DNA from: Clostridium_AI sp964409685
GTDB taxonomy: Bacteria; Bacillota; Clostridia; Lachnospirales; Lachnospiraceae
DNA: 64,000 nucleotides
Direction of reading: 5' to 3'
NCBI GenBank assembly: GCA_964409685.1
Contig: CAYPEJ010000020.1
Span: 1-64,000, forward strand
This document shows positions 24,634 through 32,043 of the stretch, in pieces (the first letter of the stretch is position 1; each line of letters opens with the position of its first letter). Under the pieces are notes generated by a model. The model was not told the origin of the DNA. It ran no database searches and was given only the letters and a program-made list of their open reading frames with translations. Position numbers and translations under genes: made by a program.

Positions 24634-25803
24634 CTAATATAAATTATATAATTCTTCTCCATCCTTAGAACAGTACCAGTTGAATATTTTACCATACTCC
24701 ATCTTTACACCACTTACAGCAGCACAATAAACAATTTTTGCTTTCTTAATATCAATTATTACTGTATATGAAGTGCTTCGTTTCTTTCTATCAGAAATCG
24801 TTCCACATAATAAATTACCACACCTATAGAAGTACTCATCAGTAACTCCCATTTCAGGGGTAATCTTATTATTCATTGTTAAATCTAAGTCAATCGAATT
24901 CTGTAACTCCAAATCATCCGTAAAGTAATCCATAAACAACTTGTCAAACTCTGAATGTAGACCAACAATTCCAGTATCTGTTTTTACTAATCTCCATAAC
25001 AATCCTTGCATCTCGTTGCTTATTAATTCATTATTATTCAAATCATATCTCAATAAAACACTTTTACCTTTATCTCTCTCATATTCTTTAACAGAATCAT
25101 GAACCCCCTTCTCTCCATCCCACAAATATACATAATTTTGGTCAACGAAAATATAAGTATATTTCAACTGACGCTCTACAAACCCCACTTTCTTACAAGG
25201 CACCATATATTTTTCATCAGTTAAGTTCTGGCTCATATTAATTTTGCTTATCCATATATTTTTCTCATCTTTCGCGTACAGATATAGCAAATCATTGTCT
25301 AACTGCATACTAGACAACATATCACATGAACCATATTCTGTTTTATCTAGTTCAATTGATTCCACTTTTAAATCTACACGATTAAAAATAATAACTTTCC
25401 AGTACCTATTGCTATATCCATTAAGAAGCATAACTTCATATTTTTCATTTTTATCATATAAAAAAACTTGTCCATAGTCTAGAATATCCTCGCGGTTCAA
25501 GTCAGAATACTTTTCAATCCTGTCAAACATTTTACAATCATATACATTGTAACAGGTACTCTTGACTTCTACCTTTTCGTCTAAAATTGCGTCCTTTTTA
25601 TTAGCATTCACCACAACGCATTTCCCACCAATATCTCCTAATGTCTCATAAAAAATAAACTCATTAAAATCCTCTTTTTCAAGTTCATTAATCCATACCT
25701 TTACTTTAATTGGATTACTATTTCTAAAAAAATAAGTACAAGTACATAGCAACAAAATAATAATTATTCCGATACTAATGAATACTGCATATCTTCTTTT
25801 CAT
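24634..25803 (-). CDS. Membrane-anchored extracytoplasmic protein, unknown
   Basis: A 389-residue protein with a basic start (MKRRYAVF), one membrane segment (~8-25) and a large extracytoplasmic part rich in beta strands. No family recognised. The repeated pattern of short hydrophobic strands with aromatic ends (VFLYDKNEKYEVMLL, LLYLYAKDEKNIWISK, YIFVDQNYVYLWDGEKG, VLLRYDLNNNELI) suggests a beta-propeller. Cys pairs (e.g. STCYNVYDC) could form disulfides. ATG 25803 is chosen for its GGGAAG site; an in-frame ATG at 25836 has none. Single gene; low G+C like its surroundings. Function unknown. Confidence 0.7.
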   Translation of the reverse strand: MKRRYAVFISIGIIIILLLCTCTYFFRNSNPIKVKVWINELEKEDFNEFIFYETLGDIGGKCVVVNANKKDAILDEKVEVKSTCYNVYDCKMFDRIEKYSDLNREDILDYGQVFLYDKNEKYEVMLLNGYSNRYWKVIIFNRVDLKVESIELDKTEYGSCDMLSSMQLDNDLLYLYAKDEKNIWISKINMSQNLTDEKYMVPCKKVGFVERQLKYTYIFVDQNYVYLWDGEKGVHDSVKEYERDKGKSVLLRYDLNNNELISNEMQGLLWRLVKTDTGIVGLHSEFDKLFMDYFTDDLELQNSIDLDLTMNNKITPEMGVTDEYFYRCGNLLCGTISDRKKRSTSYTVIIDIKKAKIVYCAAVSGVKMEYGKIFNWYCSKDGEELYNLY

Positions 25804-25870
25804 AACTTCTTCCCTTTCCAACTTATGTTCATGCATAATAATTCTCTTTTACAAATACCTTTTTTATGTA

Positions 25871-25926
25871 AAAAAGTAGTTCCATTTATAGGTATTCCTA
25901 ACAAATAGAACTACTTCTTTAATAAC
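25871..25926 (-). terminator. Intrinsic terminator of the por operon
   Basis: Stem AAGTAGTTC ... GAACTACTT (25874-25882 / 25918-25926), followed on the minus strand by TTTTTTA; 38 nt after the stop of the porB-type gene. Confidence 0.75.
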
Positions 25927-25963
25927 TATATTTTTCTCATGTAAATATTTACCATATTAATTC

Positions 25964-26911
25964 CTATTTATTTCGAGCACATTTATACTGTAAATCTTCC
26001 CAACGACGATCTACTTCTGCCTGGAACTGCTCTAACAAATGCTCATTTCCTTTCTTGAACAAATGTTTAAAACGTCCTTGTTCTTTCAAGAAATCTTCAA
26101 TCGGAAGTTTCTTCTTTGGTTCATATGTTAATGACCATTTGCCGTGATCTACCTCGAACATTGGCCAGTAGCATGTATCCATAGCTAACTGACAGATCTT
26201 CATAATCTCAGAAGTCTCATATCTCCATCCTCTAGGACATGGAGTCATGATATTTAAGAAACATGCACCTTCTGTATAAATCGCTTTCTCTGCCTTTTCA
26301 TGTAGGTCTTTAAAGTTGCTTGTAAATGTAGTCTGTGCCACATAAGGAACATCATGATCTGCAATAATACTCGCTAAGTCTTTACGATTCTGCATTTTAC
26401 CATTGGATTGTTTTCCAACTGGTGTTGTAGTCGTATCAGCATACATAGGTGTAGCCGAGGAACGTTGAATACCTGTGTTCATATAAGCTCCGTTGTCGTA
26501 GCAAACGTAAACCATATCGTGTCCACGTTCCATTGCTCCTGACAAGGACTGGAATCCGATATCGTAAGTTCCGCCATCTCCACCAAATGTGATGAATTTA
26601 TAGGTAACATCTTCTGGAATTCTTCCACGTTTCTTTAATGCTTTGTATGCTGTTTCTACACCACTTAGGGTTGCGCCTGCATTTTCAAATGCATTATGAA
26701 TATAACTGTCTTCCCAAGCTGTGTATGGGTACATAAAGGATGATACTTCAAGACATCCTGTTGCATTTCCAATTACGGCATGATCGCCTTCATGTAGTGC
26801 GCGAAGTACGGCACGCACGCCGATGGTTGCGCCACATCCTGCACACATACGGTGTCCAGGTGTTAAACGCTCTGGTTTATTCATAACTTCTTTTAAATTA
26901 TAGTTACTCAT
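25964..26911 (-). CDS. porB: Pyruvate:ferredoxin oxidoreductase, beta subunit
   Basis: A 315-residue thiamine diphosphate-binding subunit. Oxidative decarboxylation of pyruvate to acetyl-CoA with reduction of ferredoxin takes place at this subunit. The TPP/Mg motif is GGDGGTYDIGFQSL with the later Asn in CYDNGAYMNTG; iron-sulfur Cys ligands are in HRMCAGCGATIG, NATGCLE and TPCPRGWRYE. Fourth gene of a four-gene operon (porC-porD-porA-porB order). GGAG precedes ATG 26911. The set resembles pyruvate enzymes, but 2-oxoisovalerate oxidoreductases share this architecture. Confidence 0.9.
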   Translation of the reverse strand: MSNYNLKEVMNKPERLTPGHRMCAGCGATIGVRAVLRALHEGDHAVIGNATGCLEVSSFMYPYTAWEDSYIHNAFENAGATLSGVETAYKALKKRGRIPEDVTYKFITFGGDGGTYDIGFQSLSGAMERGHDMVYVCYDNGAYMNTGIQRSSATPMYADTTTTPVGKQSNGKMQNRKDLASIIADHDVPYVAQTTFTSNFKDLHEKAEKAIYTEGACFLNIMTPCPRGWRYETSEIMKICQLAMDTCYWPMFEVDHGKWSLTYEPKKKLPIEDFLKEQGRFKHLFKKGNEHLLEQFQAEVDRRWEDLQYKCARNK

Positions 26912-26935
26912 CTGTATTCTCCAATCTTATGCGTT

Positions 26936-28117
26936 CTACTTTCTAAGTCCTACGTATTGATACTGTTCGACTGTTTTACCGTTTTCTTCTGCAAATTGTA
27001 GTTCTGCGAAGATTTCATTTACATCTTCTACGGTAAAATCTCTTCCTGCTAAGCCGTAAATGTAGTTTACCGCAGTAATCATAACTCGGTTGCGGAATAA
27101 ACCAGCCATTACTTCACTACCTAGAGGACCGCCGTGACCGTTATAACTTTCGGTACGATCCATAATAGCAACAGCTTTACAATTTCTAAGCGCATGTGCC
27201 AGCTCGTCTGCTGGGAATGGACGAAATACTCTAAGTTTGATTACACCGACTTTTTTGCCTGCCGCACGTAAATCATCAACTGCTTGTTTTGCAGTTCCAG
27301 CAGCAGAACCAATTAGTAACATAATGTAATCTGCGTCCTCTGTTCTATATTCTTCAAAAAGTCCATAACTTCTACCAGATAGTGCTTCGAACTTTTTCGC
27401 TACTTCTAGGATAACTTCTTTGGAATTTTCCAAAGCAATTTCTTGATTTTTCTTTGCTTCCATTGCATAGTTAGATACAGAATATGGTCCAACTGCAATA
27501 GGTTTTCCTGGATTTAGTAAGAATTCTTCAGGATTGTATTCTCCTACGAACTCTTTTACTTCTTGATCTTCTAATAATTCGATATTCATTACTGCGTGGC
27601 TTGTGATAAAACCATCTTGGCAAATCATAATAGGAAGATGTACTCTTGGGTCTTCTGCAATCGGATACGCTTGTACGAAGTTATCGTATACTTCTTGATT
27701 GCTTTCTGCGTAAATCTGAATCCATCCTGTATCTCTTGCACCCATACCATCGGAGTGGTCACAGTTGATATTGATAGGACCAGATAAAGTACGATTTACT
27801 AATGCCAATGCACATGGCATACGGTTACTTGCTGCAAGAAGTAATTCTTCCCACATAAGAGCAAGACCTGCGGAACTTGTTGCTGTTAAACTTCTCGCAC
27901 CTGCCGCTTGTGCGCCGATTGTTGCACTCATTGAGGAGTGTTCACTTTCTACTGCGATGAATTCTGTGTCCATCTCGCCATTTGCTATGTAAGTGGAAAC
28001 CATTTGTGGAATCTCTGTAGATGGTGTAATAGGGAATGCTGGCATAACGTCTGGATTTATCTGACGAATTGCATAAGAAACTGCCTCATTTCCTGACATA
28101 CGTTCTTTTTTAGCCAT
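26936..28117 (-). CDS. porA: Pyruvate:ferredoxin oxidoreductase, alpha subunit
   Basis: A 393-residue subunit carrying the pyrimidine-binding half of the TPP site and the domain II transketolase-like fold. Seen: SGNEAVSYAIRQINPDVMPAFPITPSTEI at the start (split here only to name it; key residues PITPST), the ESEHSSMSATIGA block with the catalytic Glu, and TSSAGLALMWEE. The late DRTESYNGHGGPLGSEV block is typical of pyruvate-specific PorA. Its ATG lies 2 nt after the stop of the ferredoxin-like subunit, with AGGAGG inside the end of that gene. Cytosolic. Confidence 0.92.
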   Translation of the reverse strand: MAKKERMSGNEAVSYAIRQINPDVMPAFPITPSTEIPQMVSTYIANGEMDTEFIAVESEHSSMSATIGAQAAGARSLTATSSAGLALMWEELLLAASNRMPCALALVNRTLSGPININCDHSDGMGARDTGWIQIYAESNQEVYDNFVQAYPIAEDPRVHLPIMICQDGFITSHAVMNIELLEDQEVKEFVGEYNPEEFLLNPGKPIAVGPYSVSNYAMEAKKNQEIALENSKEVILEVAKKFEALSGRSYGLFEEYRTEDADYIMLLIGSAAGTAKQAVDDLRAAGKKVGVIKLRVFRPFPADELAHALRNCKAVAIMDRTESYNGHGGPLGSEVMAGLFRNRVMITAVNYIYGLAGRDFTVEDVNEIFAELQFAEENGKTVEQYQYVGLRK

Positions 28118-28119
28118 AG

Positions 28120-28422
28120 TTATTTGCCCTCCTTCATTTCAATTGCGTTGAAAGGACATACTTTGGCGCAGATGCCGCATCCCTTACAATGGTCATAATC
28201 AAATTCTTTACGTTTGGAATTCTCTACTGGAATACTTCCATCTGGACAAACTGGTGCGCATAGTAAGCACTGTTTACAAAGTTCTGGATGAAAAATTGGT
28301 GTGTTTGTTCTCCACTCTCCTGTATGAAACTCTTTTGCAGTTCCTCCTGCAAACATCATTAAACCTTCTGTTAAATCTTGATGTGGAGTCTGTTCATTAA
28401 TAGTATGTACGTCTGTTCTCAT
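28120..28422 (-). CDS. porD: Pyruvate:ferredoxin oxidoreductase, delta (ferredoxin-like) subunit
   Basis: A 100-residue subunit with two [4Fe-4S] motifs: CKQCLLCAPVCP and CKGCGICAKVCP (C-x2-C-x2-C-x3-C each). They pass electrons from the TPP centre to external ferredoxin. The first ~45 residues are the short N-terminal lead typical of PorD. The gap of 131 nt to the gamma gene is larger than other gaps in the operon, with no hairpin seen. GAGAGAG precedes ATG 28422. Confidence 0.92.
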   Translation of the reverse strand: MRTDVHTINEQTPHQDLTEGLMMFAGGTAKEFHTGEWRTNTPIFHPELCKQCLLCAPVCPDGSIPVENSKRKEFDYDHCKGCGICAKVCPFNAIEMKEGK

Positions 28423-28553
28423 TTGCTCTCTCTCTTAAACATGTATTTTTTATTATCTCAAATATCTTATCTGACAGTTATGCCATGATATCTAAATTTT
28501 TCTATCTTATTTTTCTGACTTACTTTTATATATTTATGTGCAATAACACTCTT

Positions 28554-29156
28554 TTACGCTGTTTTCTCAGCTTCTATTGCAGGTGCAAGAGCCTCTAGTG
28601 TCATTGTTAAAGCTTTCATATTACCCTCAATTACTTCTGGTTTCTTTGCAAATTTATGTTGATAACTTGCATGCATCTCTGAGATAAACTGATTTTGATC
28701 CATAACTTCACTTACTGCTACGGCAGCAGCTAACATTGGTGAGTTAGGGAAGTATTTACCTAATGCTTCTACAGAAATCTTTCTAGCATCTACAGTATAT
28801 ACGCGTCCTTGATAGCCATTTAATAATGGAAGAATTTCTTCTTCACTCTTAGATGTGTTAATAATAATTGCTCCATCTTCTTTTAGTCCAGCAGTAACAT
28901 CAACGGATAACAATAATGTCTCGTCAACTACTACTACCAAATCAGGTGTGTAAATATTGGAATGCACGCGGATTTCATTTCTACTAATTCTGTTGTATGC
29001 GGTAATTGGTGCTCCCATACGCTCTGGACCATACTCTGGAAATCCTTGTACGTATGCGCCTGTTTTAAATGCAACATCTGCTAATAATAATGCAGCAGTT
29101 TTTGCGCCTTGACCGCCTCTTCCATGCCATCTTATTTCTAATCCATTGTCATTCAC
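28554..29156 (-). CDS. porC: Pyruvate:ferredoxin oxidoreductase, gamma subunit
   Basis: A 200-residue subunit, first of the operon. Family blocks: IRWHGRGGQGAKTAALLLADVA at the start, GFPEYGPERMGAPITAYNRIS, and DLVVVVDETLL. It forms the CoA-binding-type domain of four-subunit 2-oxoacid oxidoreductases. GTG 29156 has GGAGAG upstream. A promoter with TTTACT/TATTAT lies at 29221-29249. Confidence 0.92.
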   Translation of the reverse strand: MNDNGLEIRWHGRGGQGAKTAALLLADVAFKTGAYVQGFPEYGPERMGAPITAYNRISRNEIRVHSNIYTPDLVVVVDETLLLSVDVTAGLKEDGAIIINTSKSEEEILPLLNGYQGRVYTVDARKISVEALGKYFPNSPMLAAAVAVSEVMDQNQFISEMHASYQHKFAKKPEVIEGNMKALTMTLEALAPAIEAEKTA

Positions 29157-29220
29157 GATAATCTCTCCTTTTATTTAAATGAAATTTTTTCATTTTTATC
29201 AATAGTTATTTTCATCTACT

Positions 29221-29249
29221 ATAATACCCCCATGTTCATGCAAAGTAAA
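29221..29249 (-). promoter_or_regulatory. Promoter of the por operon
   Basis: On the minus strand TTTACT (29244-29249), 17-nt spacer, TATTAT (29221-29226), 65 nt before the GTG start of porC. Confidence 0.55.
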
Positions 29250-29306
29250 GTGAAAAAATGAACATTATTCAAGTTTAAGATGAAAAATATTCACTTTTCA
29301 TAGATC

Positions 29307-29428
29307 AAAGTGTGTGTTCTACATACTCTCGCGTCTTGTTTACTACTAGGAACACACACTTTTGCCAACGCAAATAAATTTGCTATAGCCGAGGGGGATT
29401 CGCTGTACTGTAAGCGAATCTCCTCTCA
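29307..29428 (-). terminator. Two consecutive hairpins after the 85-residue protein gene
   Basis: First stem GAGGGGGATTCGCT ... AGCGAATCTCCTCTC (29391-29428) directly after the stop at 29433; second 13-bp stem AAAGTGTGTGTTC ... GAACACACACTTT (29307-29319 / 29350-29362). Neither has a strong T-run on the minus strand, so termination efficiency is uncertain. Confidence 0.5.
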
Positions 29429-29432
29429 TGAA

Positions 29433-29690
29433 TTATTCATCAAAATTTACTTGGTATTCTCCTTCAGGTGTTTTCATTGTTAAGATTCCAAGGTTGAATT
29501 CGTCATCCATAATTGTGATGTTGTATTCAAATACTACATCATCTTCAAACTTAGATAATAAGATATACGTTCCGTTGTCTTTTCCTTCAATTTGATCACA
29601 AATATCATTGTATACATCTGCTCCTGAGATGTCTCTTGGATATCCTGAAGATTTAATTTTACTTTCAATTGCTTCGTATAATTCGTTCAT
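29433..29690 (-). CDS. 85-residue acidic conserved-looking hypothetical protein
   Basis: A small acidic soluble protein with an N-terminal helix (MNELYEAIESKIKSSGYP) and a C-terminal half of alternating beta strands (TYILLSKFEDDVVFEYNITIMD, LGILTMKTPEGEYQVNFDE). No Cys, no export signal. The gene is compact with hairpins after it. No family is recognised; codon use matches the neighbours, which supports a real gene. Confidence 0.6.
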   Translation of the reverse strand: MNELYEAIESKIKSSGYPRDISGADVYNDICDQIEGKDNGTYILLSKFEDDVVFEYNITIMDDEFNLGILTMKTPEGEYQVNFDE

Positions 29691-29872
29691 AATGATTTGC
29701 TCACTTTCTACTTATGTTTTCTTACATACACTTTCACTTGATGTTATGCATCTTGGTATCATACGCATTTTACGTGAAGGCATTTTTCATGAATAATACT
29801 AACATTACCTTGGTATTCTCGCAACATCCAATTCATATAATGTCTAAAAAGAATATGATAAAGGGTATTTTC

Positions 29873-30751
29873 ATGGAATATTTTATTGAAGTAGAGGAAG
29901 GTGTTCAATTATATGTTTTGGATTTGAACCCTGAAGTTGAAGACCAAGAAACCATCGTTTTTCTTCATGGATGGCCACTAAATCACCTAGCATTCGAGTA
30001 TCAATACAATGTCCTTCCGTATCGAAATATTCGCTGTATCGGAATTGATATGCGTGGTTTTGGAAGATCTAGCAAACCAATTGATGGCTATACATACGAC
30101 CAAATGGCAGATGATTTACATGCAGTAATGGTTGCATTAGACCTCGATAACGTTGTATTAGGTGGTCATTCTATGGGGGGCGCAATTGCAGTTCGCTATA
30201 TGGCACGATACAACCAGGAACGAGTGAAAAAACTCGCCCTTTTTGCTGCCGCTGTTCCGAGCTTAGTACGAAGACCCAATTTTGAATTTGGACTATCAGA
30301 AGAATCCATAACCGATTTTATTAGCCAGACCTATAAGAATCGACCTGAAATGCTTGTGAATTTCTCTTCTATGTTCTTCTTTCAATTTATTACGCAGTCT
30401 ATCACCAATTGGTTTATTGATTTGGGATTAGTTGCAGCTGGACATTCTACTGCTTTAGGTGCTGTCGCATTACGGGATGAGACCACATTTGCCGATTTAC
30501 CAAGTATAACAGTGCCTACAATTATTATGCATGGTGTACACGATAAAGTGGCTCTTTACTCGCTTGGTGTTTACTGTAGCCAGCATATTCAAAATGCAAG
30601 ACTTGTGCCGTTTGAACTAAGTGGGCATGAGTTGTTCTATGAAGAGAAAGAAAAATTTAATAACACATTGATTGAATTTATCACGCAAGAAGATGTTGGA
30701 AATAAACCTATTAATAATATTACCGCTAGTAATGGGGTACAGGAACTATAG
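29873..30751 (+). CDS. Alpha/beta hydrolase
   Basis: A 292-residue alpha/beta-hydrolase fold enzyme. HGWPLNHLAF gives the oxyanion strand, GHSMGGA the nucleophile elbow (Ser), and the acid and base are expected in VHDKVAL (Asp) and SGHELFYEE (His). A cap region lies at ~130-200. No signal peptide. Resembles chloroperoxidase/esterase-type hydrolases, so substrate is open. ATG 29873 has AAGGG upstream; earlier in-frame starts lack a site. Followed by a bidirectional terminator shared with the PfkB kinase gene. Confidence 0.85.
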   Translation: MEYFIEVEEGVQLYVLDLNPEVEDQETIVFLHGWPLNHLAFEYQYNVLPYRNIRCIGIDMRGFGRSSKPIDGYTYDQMADDLHAVMVALDLDNVVLGGHSMGGAIAVRYMARYNQERVKKLALFAAAVPSLVRRPNFEFGLSEESITDFISQTYKNRPEMLVNFSSMFFFQFITQSITNWFIDLGLVAAGHSTALGAVALRDETTFADLPSITVPTIIMHGVHDKVALYSLGVYCSQHIQNARLVPFELSGHELFYEEKEKFNNTLIEFITQEDVGNKPINNITASNGVQEL

Positions 30752-30753
30752 CG

Positions 30754-30774
30754 AATCGGAATTTCCTATGAATC
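30754..30774 (-). repeat. Terminator-trailing motif, copy 4
   Basis: On the minus strand GATTCATAGGAAATTCCGATT follows the T-run of the hairpin at 30776-30820, in the same arrangement as the copies at 16617, 21969 and 23638. Confidence 0.6.
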
Positions 30775-30775
30775 A

Positions 30776-30820
30776 AAAAAGTGATTTTGCATATCTTCTA
30801 CACACGCAAAATCACTTTTT
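30776..30820. terminator. Bidirectional terminator between hydrolase and kinase genes
   Basis: 15-bp perfect stem AAAAAGTGATTTTGC ... GCAAAATCACTTTTT (30776-30790 / 30806-30820), with T-runs on both strands. Confidence 0.9.
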
Positions 30821-30875
30821 ATCTTCATAAATTTTTCATAAACATTCTAACATTTCTATCTCTAGATATTTTTCC

Positions 30876-31829
30876 CTAAAATCTTTCAATCATCCAATTC
30901 ATCTTTTGTAACGCTTCTTCTACCACTTCTTTTCTCATATCTTGATAAATGGTATCTTCTTGAGAAATGGTAAGTGCTGACATTGTCATAGCATATTGTA
31001 CTGCTTCCACTGTTGGAAGATTGTGCATATAACTAAAGCAAAATCCCGCTACACAGGAATCCCCTGCACCTGTTACATTTACCACTTTGAATGGGTCTGT
31101 CTTCACAACACCTTCCTCTATTCCATCGTTAAAATAAATTCCATCAGCGTCTAAGCTAATAAATACATTTTGAACACCAAGACTTCGGAAATATCTGCCT
31201 GCCTTCTTCACATCGTCATTTGTGCAAATTGGAAAACCACAAAGTACTTCTGCTTCATGACGATTTGGCTTAATTGTATGGAACTTATGAACTAAATGTC
31301 TTACTTTTTCCACTTTTGCAGCAGATACTGGATCTAGAATAAAGCGAGTTTTTCCCTCGTATTTTGTTAAAATATATTCCACAATCGCTGGATTATCAAT
31401 GTCTAATACCATGTATTCTGCATTTTCAATAATCTCAGCTTTTGAGTCGATAAATTCCTCTGTTACAAGGTCTGTTATCTTCATATCGACAATTGCTGAC
31501 CGCATTTCGCCTTCTTCATCTAATATAGCCATGTAAGTTGGTGTGGATTCCCCTTCTAAGATCAAAGAATCACTCATATCTAAATTTAATGTTTTCGCAT
31601 GTTGTAAAATGCTTTTTCCCTTTTCATCATCTCCCATAATGGAAATGAATTTTGTATTTACATCCAACCTTGCTAAATTCTCTGCAATGTTTCTACAAAC
31701 ACCACCAAAGGATACCCTAACACTTCCTGGGTTGGAGTCTTTGTCTCTGTATGCTTGATTTGTAAATCCAAAAATGTCATATACAGATACTCCATAAACT
31801 AAAATATACGGTCTCTTGTCATTGCTCAT
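30876..31829 (-). CDS. PfkB-family sugar/nucleoside kinase
   Basis: A 317-residue ribokinase-fold enzyme. The N-terminal GGVCRNIAENLARLD motif binds the sugar and the C-terminal VTGAGDSCVAGF holds the anion hole and catalytic Asp. The pattern PNRHEAE in the middle and the short length resemble pseudouridine kinase (PsuK/YeiC) more than fructokinase, but no psuG lies nearby. ATG 31829 has AGGAG 9 nt upstream; an ATG at 31850 precedes that site and is unlikely. Single gene. Confidence 0.85.
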   Translation of the reverse strand: MSNDKRPYILVYGVSVYDIFGFTNQAYRDKDSNPGSVRVSFGGVCRNIAENLARLDVNTKFISIMGDDEKGKSILQHAKTLNLDMSDSLILEGESTPTYMAILDEEGEMRSAIVDMKITDLVTEEFIDSKAEIIENAEYMVLDIDNPAIVEYILTKYEGKTRFILDPVSAAKVEKVRHLVHKFHTIKPNRHEAEVLCGFPICTNDDVKKAGRYFRSLGVQNVFISLDADGIYFNDGIEEGVVKTDPFKVVNVTGAGDSCVAGFCFSYMHNLPTVEAVQYAMTMSALTISQEDTIYQDMRKEVVEEALQKMNWMIERF

Positions 31830-31998
31830 CTCTAAAGCTCTCCTAAACAATTTATATAAGGATATAATATAAAGGATCTCTATTCATTTTTCAAGACGGA
31901 AATTTTTAGATTTGTGAAATTTTTATAAATTTTTTGTATATTTTCGTTTCAAATGTTACTTTTTCTGTCATAAACGGTAATTTTGCAGGTATTTCATA

Positions 31999-32007
31999 TG
32001 GTATAAT
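31999..32007 (+). promoter_or_regulatory. Extended -10 element upstream of the first GH5 gene
   Basis: TGGTATAAT (TGn extended -10), 36 nt before ATG 32044; the -35 region is weak. Confidence 0.5.
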
Positions 32008-32043
32008 GATAATGTATATTGTAAATAAAGAGGAGGAAACTGT

